DNA of 64,000 bases from Clostridium lundense DSM 17049 (GCF_000619945.1 NZ_JHVC01000003.1:1-64000); one strand, 5' to 3'. Positions 36,699-46,494 are shown, counted from the first letter of the stretch. Program-made: numbers and translations. The notes: a model not told the origin generated them from the letters alone.

Positions 36699-37378
36699 GC
36701 TCTCATCACCTCATCTTTAACCACGCATCCATCCTCTATGGTTATTATTCTGTCTGCCTGAGATGCAATGTTTAAATCGTGAGTTATAATTATCAATGTC
36801 TGATGATATTTTTGCACTGAAAATCTAAGCAATTCTATTATTTCCTTACTATTCTTACTATCCAAATTTCCCGTAGGTTCATCTGCTAATATTATGGAAG
36901 GTTTATAAGCTAGTGCCCTTCCTATAGATACTCTTTGTTGTTGTCCTCCTGAAAGTTCTGATGGAAAATGATTTCTTCTATGCTGTAGTCCTAAAATATT
37001 AATTAATTCTTCTTCATATTTTTTATCAACCTTTTTATTATCTAAAAGTATTGGAAGAACTATATTTTCTTCTGCTGTTAGTACAGGTATTAAATTATAA
37101 AATTGAAATATAAATCCTACCCTTCTCCTTCTAAATACAGCAAGTTCTTTTTCGTTTAAAGTATATATATCCGCTCCATCAACTATTACTTTTCCTGATG
37201 TAGGTTTGTCTACTCCACCTAAAAGATGCAATAAGGTACTCTTTCCTGATCCACTAGCCCCTACTACAGCCACAAACTCCCCTTCATTTATAGATATATT
37301 TATATTCTTTAATGCATTAACCTTCGTATCTCCCGAACCATAACTTTTACATAAATCAATGGTCTTTAAAACTTCCAT
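36695..37378 (-). CDS. ABC transporter ATP-binding protein, partner of the FtsX permease
   Basis: 227 residues, one nucleotide-binding domain. Walker A GASGSGKST, Q-loop in FQFYNLIPVL, signature LSGGQQQR, Walker B IILADEPTGNLD and the switch histidine in IITHD. The sequence type is that of LolD/MacB-like ATPases. First gene of the operon, overlapping the permease by 4 bp. RBS GGAGG precedes the ATG and a perfect palindrome lies about 105 bp upstream. Confidence 0.95.
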   Translation of the reverse strand: MEVLKTIDLCKSYGSGDTKVNALKNINISINEGEFVAVVGASGSGKSTLLHLLGGVDKPTSGKVIVDGADIYTLNEKELAVFRRRRVGFIFQFYNLIPVLTAEENIVLPILLDNKKVDKKYEEELINILGLQHRRNHFPSELSGGQQQRVSIGRALAYKPSIILADEPTGNLDSKNSKEIIELLRFSVQKYHQTLIIITHDLNIASQADRIITIEDGCVVKDEVMRA

Positions 37379-37481
37379 TATGCCTTCCTCCTTATTTTAT
37401 ACTATTACTTCATATTTCTTGCTTGTTATATGTTTCTATTATCATTATAAAATTTAAAACTTACAGGAAGGTGATTTTTAT

Positions 37482-37497
37482 CTTACTATTTAGTAAG
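37482..37497. promoter_or_regulatory. Palindrome upstream of the ABC exporter operon
   Basis: CTTACTA and TAGTAAG flank TT. This 7-bp-arm inverted repeat lies 104 bp before the ATPase start, in the right place for an operator. A similar ACTTAC/GTAAGT element lies in the RT leader. Confidence 0.4.
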
Positions 37498-37632
37498 GTA
37501 GGTATATAAGAATTGAAATACATTTAATAGAACAGATATTGATATACCTAATTTTATACTATTTTTATTAATTTTAGCATAGAAAAAATAAGAATAAAAT
37601 AGAAGTATATTTTTCACGTCAAAATAAAAAAC

Positions 37633-37660
37633 AACCCTGGAATTAACCAGGGTTTATTTT
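37633..37660. terminator. Bidirectional terminator
   Basis: Arms AACCCTGG and CCAGGGTT are perfect, with T-runs on both sides. It directly follows the DUF3862 gene on the minus strand. Confidence 0.8.
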
Positions 37661-38272
37661 TTATTTTAAATTAAATTGTGCCTTTAACATTAACTTTCCA
37701 CCAGAAAATGTACAGTTCATATTTGCACCATTTTTATTAATCCAACTGTATATTATAGATTCTTCATCCATTATTTTAGTTTGAGACATTACTTGACCAT
37801 CCCCAAATATGGCTTTCACCTGGTCATACGTAGATCCTTCTTTAATTTTATTATACTTTTCTAGTGTTACTTTTGCATCCATTTCTTTAAGTCCTACTTG
37901 GCCTTTACCAATTACTACTCCATTTTGAATAGTAACATTCATATTGCTTATTCCAGATCCATTCCATGAATACATTGCAGTTTTTATTCCTGATACTTCG
38001 GAAGAGCTTAGTTCTTTTCCTTCTCCTAAGATTTTTACAACATCTGCATATTTAGCTCCCATTTTAACATTTATAAAATTTTCATATGTTACTTTTGTAT
38101 CTTCTTTCTTATTTTCTTTCTTTTGAGCAGTACCAGTAGTTGGTTTACTTGTATCTTTTGCTTGGTCACCTTTATCCTTATTTACACCATTAGCTCCTAT
38201 GCCTCCAACTATAACAATTACTATTAGCCAGAACCACCATTTTCTGTAGATAGGTTTCTTTTGCTTTTCCAT
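37661..38272 (-). CDS. Membrane-anchored DUF3862 / BLIP-like tandem-domain protein
   Basis: 203 residues. A short basic N-terminus and one helix (WWFWLIVIVIVGGIGANGV, 12-30) anchor it. A low-complexity linker follows. Then come two repeats of the same module, TYENFINVKMGAKYADVVKI ... (61-128) and TLEKYNKIKEGSTYDQVKAI ... (136-203). The module is like beta-lactamase-inhibitor-type domains found in small lipoproteins (DUF3862, BamE-like). Function unknown. RBS is AGGGAAGG. It stands alone. Confidence 0.8.
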   Translation of the reverse strand: MEKQKKPIYRKWWFWLIVIVIVGGIGANGVNKDKGDQAKDTSKPTTGTAQKKENKKEDTKVTYENFINVKMGAKYADVVKILGEGKELSSSEVSGIKTAMYSWNGSGISNMNVTIQNGVVIGKGQVGLKEMDAKVTLEKYNKIKEGSTYDQVKAIFGDGQVMSQTKIMDEESIIYSWINKNGANMNCTFSGGKLMLKAQFNLK

Positions 38273-38596
38273 GTGTATACCTTCCCTGTAATATTTTACA
38301 TTGTAATTATATCAACAATTATAATATATTGTAAAGTTTGGGATTATCACTTCTCTTACCAGATAGAGTAGAAAATTAAGTGCGAATAAAATAAAAAAAA
38401 TTTGCCTTAATGGCTTTTTCTGCTACATGCAAATTTATCTCTCTTAATTTATTTCATCTACAATGTAATCTATATCCTTAATTGATTCATCCATGCCTCA
38501 TTTTTGATCCTAATAAAAGCACTTATATAAAATAAGTGCTTTTATCATTCATTACTACATTAATCTTAGCTATAACTGTAAAGTATTTGCATTTTA
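38273..38596. other. Intergenic region with terminator
   Basis: Apart from the terminator at 38515-38543 and a weak AAATTTGC/GCAAATTT hairpin near 38400-38435 I see no feature here. Confidence 0.5.
38515..38543 (-). terminator. Terminator of the DUF4064-like gene
   Basis: Arms AAAAGCACTTAT and ATAAGTGCTTTT are perfect around a 5-nt loop, downstream of the minus-strand gene at 38597. Confidence 0.75.
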
Positions 38597-38980
38597 TTAT
38601 TCTTGACTACTAGCTTGACTAGTATTATTTATTTCTATTATATTTTTTAATTTTCCATATCCTACAAAACTTAATACCATTGATGGAATGACAAACATAA
38701 TATATATAATGAAAACAACTCCACCTACAGAATATAAGATACCACCTGTAAGTGCAAAACCTCTTTTATTCGAAAAATATCCTACCCAATTAAATATTGT
38801 TGCTAATACAACTAAAATCATATGTGGTGTAACTAACGCTGTTGCTAAAGCAGCCCCTGCAAGTTCTGCCCCACCTTTACTTCCAAACATTTCACTAGCA
38901 AAATGTGATATAAGATATAAAGAATATAGTGTTCCTAATATTGCTGAAATTAATAAAGCTTTAGAACGTTTAATTTTCAT
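38597..38980 (-). CDS. Small DUF4064-like integral membrane protein
   Basis: 127 residues with four hydrophobic segments (ALLISAILGTLYSLYLI, ALATALVTPHMILVVLATIF, ALTGGILYSVGGVVFIIYI, VIPSMVLSFVGY). This is the layout of DUF4064 membrane proteins. The glycine-rich GSKGGAELAGAA loop follows the first helix. RBS GGAGG precedes the ATG. Function unknown. Confidence 0.7.
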   Translation of the reverse strand: MKIKRSKALLISAILGTLYSLYLISHFASEMFGSKGGAELAGAALATALVTPHMILVVLATIFNWVGYFSNKRGFALTGGILYSVGGVVFIIYIMFVIPSMVLSFVGYGKLKNIIEINNTSQASSQE

Positions 38981-39102
38981 GAAACTCCTCCAATTCTTAT
39001 ATATACATTACAATTATTAACTTTAATTGATTATACAGTAAAAATGGTCAAAATTCAACTTTTTGATAATTTTTTGTAAATTTTCGTCTATTCCAAAGTT
39101 TA

Positions 39103-39207
39103 TATATTAAAGAAATTCTGTGTTATCTTAGCAGTATCTTTATAGTTTCCAGTATTATGAATAACTATATATTTAATATCATTTCCATTGAAATTTAATA
39201 ATTGCTT
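39103..39207 (-). pseudogene. Remnant of the N-acetylmuramoyl-L-alanine amidase gene (5' part)
   Basis: The minus-strand frame GNDIKYIVIHNTGNYKDTA matches residues 16-34 of the intact amidase at 40671-41513 with one change (N for D in VIHDTG) and near-identical DNA, and breaks off after it. It is a partial duplication or the trace of a second amidase copy. Confidence 0.75.
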
Positions 39208-39273
39208 TTAAAAGAAAGCAAAAGAGCTTGGATTAAACCAAACTCTCTTGTTCTCTATAATTGTATAATATTC

Positions 39274-40047
39274 CTATCTTGGCTCACGAGTTATAACTAT
39301 ATGTTTATTGTCATCTCCTATTAAAATATACAGATTTTCATTTAGATTTATTAACCCTTCAAGTGTATACATATTGCTAATATTAACAAGAGGACTATTA
39401 ACAAGCTTATGAGCCATATCCGGATCTTTAATTACACCAGTATTAATAAATGCTTCTTCCAACCAATCCCATGGTCTTTTAACTTCAGAAACAGGATGTT
39501 CTTCATCATATTTTTTTATAGCTAACAAATCCTTAGTAGATAGAATTCCATATAGAGAATAACTTTTAACATATTGACTTCCCCTTGCTAAACTATAAGT
39601 TCCATCTCCACAACTTAAAATTAAAAACCTCTCTTCCTCGTTACCTTGAAGGTTAGTAAGAGTGTTCTCAGGGAAAACACTTTGAGAATATTTATCGCCA
39701 GTTTTAATAGCTAATTCTAATAAGCTAAATGAAATACTATTTGCAATGTTTCTATTTACTCCACAATTAATTAGTATATTTCTTATTCCTTCAGCTGTAG
39801 GTTGTGTTCCTTCCTCTCCACTTTTATATATATATTTTTCTATTTGGTCTATTGGGCCGTTGGTATCAATAGAAAAGTTACAAAAAAGCGAAAATTTTTG
39901 ATTAGATGGTATTACGGATCTTTTACTAATCTCTGATTTTATATTATTTTTTGCAATTGTAGCAGCTTGTACATTTGTAAAAGCTAGATTGGAACTTAAT
40001 ATAACTCCACATGTAATAGTTGATAAAAGTTTCATTTTTTTATTCAT
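39274..40047 (-). CDS. Secreted protein of unknown function
   Basis: 257 residues. The signal peptide MNKKMKLLSTITCGVILSSN followed by LAFTNVQA is typical and would be cut near residue 28. No known domain is seen in the mature part, which has aromatic and acidic segments (PWDWLEEAFINTGVIKDPD) and ends KHIVITREPR. The distance and orientation suggest it is expressed alone. Not recognised. Confidence 0.6.
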   Translation of the reverse strand: MNKKMKLLSTITCGVILSSNLAFTNVQAATIAKNNIKSEISKRSVIPSNQKFSLFCNFSIDTNGPIDQIEKYIYKSGEEGTQPTAEGIRNILINCGVNRNIANSISFSLLELAIKTGDKYSQSVFPENTLTNLQGNEEERFLILSCGDGTYSLARGSQYVKSYSLYGILSTKDLLAIKKYDEEHPVSEVKRPWDWLEEAFINTGVIKDPDMAHKLVNSPLVNISNMYTLEGLINLNENLYILIGDDNKHIVITREPR

Positions 40048-40348
40048 AACAATACACCTCTTCTAAATATTTTATTCATAGTGACCTACACTATAGTCTT
40101 CTACGCAGAATGCATTTTTCCTTCCATTTTTTGTAATAAGTTTGAATAAATTACTTTTACTTTATTTTCTCAAGGTGTATAAATTGAAATTTTACTATCA
40201 CTATTTTTATATAAATGAATAGATAATAACTTACTTCTTCTTATTCTCTCTTATGTATATTTAAAGCGCCTTAAAAATACTGCTAAAAATAAAAAAATAA
40301 GTAGTCATCCCAGACTACCCAATATCATTTTAGAATTTATTTTTTTAT
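40048..40348. other. Intergenic region
   Basis: Contains the secreted-protein promoter region and the terminator at 40301-40318. Nothing else is visible. Confidence 0.5.
40301..40318 (-). terminator. Terminator
   Basis: GTAGTC and GACTAC with a 6-nt loop, followed by TTATTTTTTT on the minus strand, after the small membrane protein gene. Confidence 0.65.
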
Positions 40349-40567
40349 CTATGGAAGTTTTATTGCAATAGTAATTATATTTACCATAATAAAAAACAAT
40401 ATAATACCTACCCTAACTTCACATTTATGAATATATTTAATCATTTCCTTTTTATTTGAATCTAAATTATATTCTTTTTTATAGAAGTTTTCAAAATCCT
40501 TGTTACTAAAATAAAACATAATACCAAATAATGAGTATGTAACTACTTTCATGAAAGTTATATTCAA
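40349..40567 (-). CDS. Small two-helix membrane protein
   Basis: 72 residues with a TTG start at 40567, preceded by AAGGGGG eight bases away. Longer ATG frames upstream lack a site. Helices are VVTYSLFGIMFYF and VGIILFFIMVNIITIAI, joined by a charged loop EYNLDSNKKEMIKYIHKCE. Directly downstream of the amidase it might help release that signal-less enzyme, like a holin, but this is speculation. Confidence 0.5.
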   Translation of the reverse strand: MNITFMKVVTYSLFGIMFYFSNKDFENFYKKEYNLDSNKKEMIKYIHKCEVRVGIILFFIMVNIITIAIKLP

Positions 40568-40634
40568 TGTTCTTTCCCCCTTATTAACATTAATATACAA
40601 TGATACTTCCATTATATTCCACTATATCTAATAA

Positions 40635-40662
40635 AGGTAGCCAAGAATTCTCTTAGCTACCT
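40635..40662 (-). terminator. Hairpin after the amidase gene
   Basis: AGGTAGC and GCTACCT enclose a longer loop whose ends also pair (AAGA/TCTT). The T-run is weak. Confidence 0.45.
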
Positions 40663-40670
40663 CTCAAAAA

Positions 40671-41513
40671 TTATTCTTCTTTTACAAATCCTTCAATTCC
40701 TATATTTTTTAAATCTTTTAATAAAGCATCTGCATTATTTTTATTTTTGAAAGCTCCTACTTGAATCTTATAGATCTTGTTATTTGTATCTTCTTTTAGT
40801 GTTTTAGCTACAGCATCTTTAATTTCTTTTTTAGTCTTTTCTCCTACCATACCATCTACATCTAACCATGCGTGTAGACTTTGAAATTTTTTAACAGCAT
40901 TGATTGTAGCTGCTCCATAATAACCATCTACACTTAATTTAAATCCAATAGCAACCAAATCTTTTTGTAATTCCTTAATATCTTCTCCATACATTAGAGG
41001 TGATGTTAACTTTAACAATCTCTGTGACGAAATTGAACTATTATTTCCAACTAATTTTGATTTAAATTCATTCCACTTTGCCCAATTGTTAGCTGACATA
41101 TTGTATGGGCAAATTTTTCTACTAGCATCATAATGCCTAACAACATTTTCAATTGAAACATTATACTTTTTCATTAAATACTTAACTAAATCTACCGTAT
41201 TATTAATAGTCTTTTCAGATATATAGCCGCCGGAATTGCACATTTCTATTCCTATAGAATTATAATTTCCTATGCCATATCTCATTTTACCATCACCACA
41301 ATGCCACGAAGCATTAAAATCTTCAACAACTTGTATTATAGAATTTTCGTCAACAAAATAATGTGCTGAAGATTTCCTATCTCCTCCACAAAAATAGTCC
41401 GAATTATTTTGAGCAGTATCTTTATAGTTTCCAGTATCATGAATAACTATATATTTAATATCATTTCCATTTGAATAATTATATCTAGATATTTGCCTTA
41501 TTATTTGTAACAT
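40671..41513 (-). CDS. N-acetylmuramoyl-L-alanine amidase with peptidoglycan-binding and SPOR domains
   Basis: 280 residues, no signal peptide. Amidase_2 domain at 1-155 with zinc ligands in IVIHDTG, the histidine of RHYDASRKICP, and the AHYF and ASWHCG motifs. A PG_binding_1 domain follows (170-232: YGEDIKELQKDL ... VDGYYGAATINAVKKFQ). A SPOR-type repeat ends the protein (IYKIQVGAFKNKNNADALL). The enzyme cuts the amide bond between MurNAc and L-alanine. Absence of a signal suggests release by lysis or a holin. It is like endolysins of clostridial phages or sporulation amidases. Confidence 0.9.
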   Translation of the reverse strand: MLQIIRQISRYNYSNGNDIKYIVIHDTGNYKDTAQNNSDYFCGGDRKSSAHYFVDENSIIQVVEDFNASWHCGDGKMRYGIGNYNSIGIEMCNSGGYISEKTINNTVDLVKYLMKKYNVSIENVVRHYDASRKICPYNMSANNWAKWNEFKSKLVGNNSSISSQRLLKLTSPLMYGEDIKELQKDLVAIGFKLSVDGYYGAATINAVKKFQSLHAWLDVDGMVGEKTKKEIKDAVAKTLKEDTNNKIYKIQVGAFKNKNNADALLKDLKNIGIEGFVKEE

Positions 41514-41726
41514 AAAAAAACATCCCCTAATTTAAATTTAAAAAAGGCAGAATCTATTGGTTATATTCCTTTATTGCCTGTATGATTAAACTCTATTCAA
41601 ATTAAATAACTACTATTAGAATAAATACATCTGAAAATTCTGTACTAAATAAACTGCCTCTTATATTTAGTATATATACTACTATGCTATTAGGTAACAC
41701 TATTATCTATTCAATTTATACATTTT

Positions 41727-42980
41727 TTATATTATGCCTTTTAAAAATGTAATATCAAACTTACTTCCTTCACTCTTTTCACTGTTTACCAATATAGTTC
41801 CCCCTTGGCTTTCTATAATCACCTTAGTTAAAGCAAGTCCAATACCTACACTTTCTGCATTAACAGAATTGCTTCCTTTATAAAATCTTTCGAATATATG
41901 TGGTAAGTCCCTTTTATCTATGCCTTCTCCATTATCCTCAATTGAAATCCTACTAAACAAAGGAGTTTCAGAAATATGTATTTTTATCTCTCCCCCTTCT
42001 TTTGTATGCTCAATGCAATTTTTTATAATGTTTAATACTGCTTCAACTGTCCACTGCTCATCAACATAAAAATAAACATTATCCACATCACCACTTACCG
42101 TTATCCTTTGATGCTTCTCATCACTTTTAATCTTTAAGCTTGTTAAAGCTTTTTGAATAAAAGTTATTCCTAAAACATTTTTCTTCTGGAAACTTATGGC
42201 TTGAGCTTCTAGTCTGGCTATTTTTAATAAATTTATAATTAACCATTCCATTCTATTTAATTGAGATTCACTTTTTTGTAAGAAATCTGTTCTTACTTCT
42301 TCTTCCATTTCCTTATGAGTTAATAAAAGTTCATTAATTGTGAATAGAGATGTTAATGGAGTTTTTAATTGATGAGATATATCTGAAATTATATTTTTTA
42401 GAAAAATTTTATCCTCTTTTAGTTTATGCAAACTTAACTTAAGTCTATTGGACATTAAATTGAAATTATGTGCTAATATTGCAAACTCTCCTTCTTCATC
42501 TTCCCTTAGTATTAAGCTATGATCCCCTTCTATAACTTTTTCGGATGCGTTAGATATCTTTTTTACCTTTTGGAATATGTTTTTATACTCCAATAAAACT
42601 ATACCAATTAAAGGTATGAGTGCTAATATAAATACTAAAGTATATCTTATCTGAAAGCTTGCATAAAAATTTTTAAGTAATGGTTGAGAAGTTATCTTCA
42701 TATTTTCATAGTATCCATACTGCTTTAATATTTCCTTTCCTTTAATTATCTGTTCTTTTGTAGCCTCTTTTGTTACATATTTTATAATGCTATCTTCTAA
42801 TTCAGGATGCTCATATAATATGCTTCCAATTATCATTGAATTTTGATTTACTATATTTTCATTTAATTTATTGAACTGATAATTTAAAAAAACATATATA
42901 ACTCCTGCAAATATGCCTTGAAATACTAAAAGCTTTATAACTATACTCTTTGTTTCAGGATTTTTTAAAATTGAATCCAT
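41727..42980 (-). CDS. Sensor histidine kinase
   Basis: 417 residues. Two membrane helices (about 12-32 and 112-132) with a short extracytoplasmic loop, a HAMP domain (132-185), HisKA with the phosphorylated histidine in ISDISHQLKTPLTSLF, and HATPase (NIIKNCIEHTKEGG, DNGEGIDKRDLP, GIGLAL). The response regulator gene lies 11 bp upstream. The polysaccharide genes are also just upstream. The short loop suggests sensing within the membrane. Confidence 0.92.
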   Translation of the reverse strand: MDSILKNPETKSIVIKLLVFQGIFAGVIYVFLNYQFNKLNENIVNQNSMIIGSILYEHPELEDSIIKYVTKEATKEQIIKGKEILKQYGYYENMKITSQPLLKNFYASFQIRYTLVFILALIPLIGIVLLEYKNIFQKVKKISNASEKVIEGDHSLILREDEEGEFAILAHNFNLMSNRLKLSLHKLKEDKIFLKNIISDISHQLKTPLTSLFTINELLLTHKEMEEEVRTDFLQKSESQLNRMEWLIINLLKIARLEAQAISFQKKNVLGITFIQKALTSLKIKSDEKHQRITVSGDVDNVYFYVDEQWTVEAVLNIIKNCIEHTKEGGEIKIHISETPLFSRISIEDNGEGIDKRDLPHIFERFYKGSNSVNAESVGIGLALTKVIIESQGGTILVNSEKSEGSKFDITFLKGII

Positions 42981-42991
42981 AATAATGCCTC

Positions 42992-43684
42992 CTATTTACT
43001 AACTTCATAGCCCCATCTATATCCTAATCCCCTATGAGTGATAATATATTTAGGCTCTCCTGCATTATCCTCAATTTTTTCTCTAAGTCTTCTTATGTAC
43101 ACTGAAAGGGTATTATCATCTACAAATTCACCTTCAGCATCCCATAATTCCTCTAATATAATATTTCTACTTAATATCTGCTTAGGATGTTTTATAAAAA
43201 TTAAAAGTAATCTATACTCTAATGCTGTAAGTATTATTTCTTCATCATTTTTTTGCACTTTTCCTTGTAAAGTTTGTACTTTTATATCTCCAGAAATTAA
43301 TAAATCTAATTCCTTTGAAAACTTTCTATTTCGTCTAAGTATAGCTCTAATTCTTGATATCAGCTCTTTTATTCTAAAAGGTTTAGTAATATAATCATCC
43401 CCACCTATATCTAATCCAATAACCACATTAGCCTCTTCATCACAAGCAGTTAAAAAGATTATGGGGATTTCCGATTCCTTTCTTATTTCTTTACAAAAAT
43501 CATATCCATTTCCATCTGGAAGCATTACATCTAAAATTATTAAGTCAAAATTATTTTCCTTAAAACTATCTCTAGCTTTTTTTACACTATCTGCACACTT
43601 TACATTGAAACCCTCACCCTTAAGTGTATACTCAACGCTATATGCTAATATACTATCATCTTCAACTAACAATATGTTGTTCAT
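42992..43684 (-). CDS. OmpR/PhoB-family response regulator
   Basis: 230 residues. Receiver domain with phospho-acceptor D near residue 52 in LIILDVMLPDGNG and the K of ITKPF. Winged-helix output domain in the C-terminal 95 residues (LTALEYRLLLIFIKHP, DNTLSVYIRRLREKI, THRGLGYRWG). Cotranscribed with its kinase. Only 53 bp separate it from the GH18 gene, so the polysaccharide locus may share its transcript or be its target. Confidence 0.94.
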   Translation of the reverse strand: MNNILLVEDDSILAYSVEYTLKGEGFNVKCADSVKKARDSFKENNFDLIILDVMLPDGNGYDFCKEIRKESEIPIIFLTACDEEANVVIGLDIGGDDYITKPFRIKELISRIRAILRRNRKFSKELDLLISGDIKVQTLQGKVQKNDEEIILTALEYRLLLIFIKHPKQILSRNIILEELWDAEGEFVDDNTLSVYIRRLREKIEDNAGEPKYIITHRGLGYRWGYEVSK

Positions 43685-43737
43685 AAACTCTCCCCCTTAC
43701 CTAGTTTTAATTCTACCAAAACATCTCCCTAATTATT

Positions 43738-44793
43738 CTATTTAAATAAATTCCCACCTAATCTCCAAATACTAATATCATATCCTTTTTCTTTTATTAC
43801 CTTCATCCAAGAATTCAAGGTAACCTTATCTCCATACCATATGTTATGTTCTATATTGTTTTCATCTTTATAATTAAAAAACAAGCATTGACTTTCATTC
43901 TCACGTTGTACTTTAGCCTCATATTTTTTTAATATACTATTAGCTTCAACTTCTGAAACGGAAGTAGTTTTCCCATTAGATGCCCAGTCAAATCCTCCAG
44001 TGGCAATTGCAAAATCCTTCTTTCCTGGAACTTTACTCATTTTTTCTATTAGCCCTTTAATAAATTTAGGATTTGCTTTTTCTCCTGGCTCACTAAAGCC
44101 TCCATGCAAATTGTAGCACATCATTACATAGGTTGGTCCTTCACTAAACTTTAGCTTATCAAAAGGTGTGTTGGGTTCCAATACAACTCTTAATTTTAAC
44201 CCTTCCTTTTTAACTTCTTTGTATAGTTCATTTATAAATAATATATAATTATCCCATAACTTAATATCGCTTTTTATTCTTTCATAATCAATTTCTATAC
44301 CATCAAAGTCATTTTTAACTGCTAGGTTTATAATGTCTTTAATATGCTTACCTCTTGAATCTGAACTACTTAGTAAAACTTTCAATAAACTTGTATCTTT
44401 TAACAAAGAACTTCCATCACTATTTGTTTTATCATTTACAATAGTTATATATTTATTATAATCATTGTTTTTTGTTTCCTTATAATAATCCATTAATTTT
44501 TCCGGCATAACTAATTCATTATGAGAATTAAAACTAGCCGCAAAATAACAAACATTCTTCAATTGTTTATCTAAAACTTTAATTTCTTTATGAGAGTCTA
44601 AATCCCAATATACCACCCAAGCGGATAGATTACTTATATTCTCTGCAAATATTTTTTCCTCTTTATTTAGCTCTACATTACTATCTTTGCTATTAGAATT
44701 ATTTTCTTTTGAGAAAACACTTATATATATAATTGTCATCAGTAATACTATTAATCCAGTAAAAATCAATTTTTTTCTTACACTATTACTCAT
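43738..44793 (-). CDS. Membrane-anchored GH18-type glycoside hydrolase
   Basis: 351 residues. A signal anchor (LIFTGLIVLLMTIIYISVF, 9-27) places the domain outside. The catalytic GH18 motif appears as DFDGIEIDYE with the proton-donor E, as in clostridial spore-wall and capsule hydrolases. The downstream PTYVMMCYNLHGG and ATGGFDW are also barrel features. It likely trims the polysaccharide made by the adjacent genes, like the hydrolase arm of PgaB. Last gene of a four-gene set. Confidence 0.85.
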   Translation of the reverse strand: MSNSVRKKLIFTGLIVLLMTIIYISVFSKENNSNSKDSNVELNKEEKIFAENISNLSAWVVYWDLDSHKEIKVLDKQLKNVCYFAASFNSHNELVMPEKLMDYYKETKNNDYNKYITIVNDKTNSDGSSLLKDTSLLKVLLSSSDSRGKHIKDIINLAVKNDFDGIEIDYERIKSDIKLWDNYILFINELYKEVKKEGLKLRVVLEPNTPFDKLKFSEGPTYVMMCYNLHGGFSEPGEKANPKFIKGLIEKMSKVPGKKDFAIATGGFDWASNGKTTSVSEVEANSILKKYEAKVQRENESQCLFFNYKDENNIEHNIWYGDKVTLNSWMKVIKEKGYDISIWRLGGNLFK

Positions 44794-44808
44794 TTAATAC
44801 CTCTTAAA

Positions 44809-46494
44809 CTATAGATTTTTAATAAACCAATTCACGATTTTGTTAAAAGAACTTTTGATGTTATAAGTTATGGCTTCCATTCCTTTTAATGAAGAATCAT
44901 ATAGCACTTTATTATTTATATTAGTTACTTTAAGCCCTTGAAATATTCCATCATATACATCATCTGCAATGTTTCTTTGGCTGTATCCATATTCCCCCCA
45001 TGCAGACTGCAGATAAATGCTTCCCTCACTTTCATTACTTACTTTTAAGTCTTCTACTATTTTCTTTTCATCAATAGCTAAAGTAAGCTTTTTACCAATC
45101 AATGTTATATAAACTTTTTTATTTCCAGGTTTCTTTATATCAATTTTTTCATCTTTATTTTTAGGATTTAAATTTAAAGAATATATAATTTTTTTATCTC
45201 CATTTGAACTTTCAATAACATTAACTGTATTATTAATAAGTTGAACACCTATGCTATTGCTTCCATCTTCATTACATCTTAAATATATAGATTGACAACC
45301 TATAACATTTCCTTTTAACCTTACTGATATATTAATATCCTTATAACTTTCACTATTTAACAGTTTGATAAGCCCTTTTTCCTTTGGTAATGATGTTAAT
45401 ATAATTTTATCATCTACAAATTCAGCTTGTCCCTTTATTTCTTTGAATTTACTAGCTTTTTCTTCATCTCCTACAACAAATCCAATGTCTTTTTTAGTAT
45501 CATCCCAAATTCTCATTAATAAATGATTAGTGCTCCAATATGCTTGTGGTTGAACCCTAGTTAAATCATAAATAGAACTATTAGATAAATTTAATGAATA
45601 TCCTTCCCTATTAAAATTCATACTAAATAAATCTTTAATCCACTTTTCATTTACTTCACTAACCTTATCATTTGTACCAAACTTTCCTGTATTTGAATGC
45701 ATTATGGCATATAAAGTTGGCATATATCCTACTTCTTTATTATATATATTTGATAAGATTTCGTAATCCTTATTTATACGCTGTTTCATTTCTTCATAAC
45801 TTTCCATAGGAATGCCTTGCTCATCTCTAATGTAATCCATTAAATAATGATTATACTTTCTATTAATTTTAGAGGATAATTTTGAAAACTGGATGGAATC
45901 TAATTTCCCTAAATAATTTGAATCCTTATCAAAAACATTTATATACTCTAGTCTATACCCATTAGTTCCTAATTCCCAATAAGAACTATCTTTTAATTTT
46001 AATAAATCTTTAGGCATTAAAAACTTTGAGTCTTTCTTCCCAAATTTATCTGCATAGGTAAGCATGGTGGCCTTATAATTATATTTTTCTAGTATTTTTT
46101 GAGAAAACATTGCTGTATCTATTCTTCCATCCTCAAATAATAAAAACAATGATTTTTCTGGTAAAACCTTGCCTTTTGTATAATAATCTAGTATATCTTT
46201 CTGAGTTATTGTTACATATCCATTATCATTTAATGCTTTTATTTGTTTTTCTAACGCTTCAGTACTTATTAATGTATCATCTCCGGTTCTATCTACACCA
46301 AAATATGACACTGCAATAAATCCACCCTTTCTGTCTTTAGAAACAATATCTGAGTTATAAGGTTTATATACTGAAAATGTAAATATGGCCCTTATAATAA
46401 TCCTCAGTATTACAAGTAAAATTATTCCTTGAAGCATACCTCTTATTATCTTAATTCTATCTTTTCTTTGGGGAGAAAACTCTTTATTTTTCAT
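44809..46494 (-). CDS. Polysaccharide deacetylase-like membrane protein
   Basis: 561 residues. One N-terminal helix (GMLQGIILLVILRIIIRAIF). A NodB-like region around 50-310 has SLFLLFEDGRID, in which the usual FDDG is FEDG, so the metal site is altered. The C-terminal 200 residues look like a beta-sandwich carbohydrate-binding domain (INISVRLKGN, QSIYLRCNEDG, KKVYITLIG). It overlaps the glycosyltransferase by 11 bp. It may be an inactive or accessory deacetylase/binder of the polysaccharide. Confidence 0.75.
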   Translation of the reverse strand: MKNKEFSPQRKDRIKIIRGMLQGIILLVILRIIIRAIFTFSVYKPYNSDIVSKDRKGGFIAVSYFGVDRTGDDTLISTEALEKQIKALNDNGYVTITQKDILDYYTKGKVLPEKSLFLLFEDGRIDTAMFSQKILEKYNYKATMLTYADKFGKKDSKFLMPKDLLKLKDSSYWELGTNGYRLEYINVFDKDSNYLGKLDSIQFSKLSSKINRKYNHYLMDYIRDEQGIPMESYEEMKQRINKDYEILSNIYNKEVGYMPTLYAIMHSNTGKFGTNDKVSEVNEKWIKDLFSMNFNREGYSLNLSNSSIYDLTRVQPQAYWSTNHLLMRIWDDTKKDIGFVVGDEEKASKFKEIKGQAEFVDDKIILTSLPKEKGLIKLLNSESYKDINISVRLKGNVIGCQSIYLRCNEDGSNSIGVQLINNTVNVIESSNGDKKIIYSLNLNPKNKDEKIDIKKPGNKKVYITLIGKKLTLAIDEKKIVEDLKVSNESEGSIYLQSAWGEYGYSQRNIADDVYDGIFQGLKVTNINNKVLYDSSLKGMEAITYNIKSSFNKIVNWFIKNL

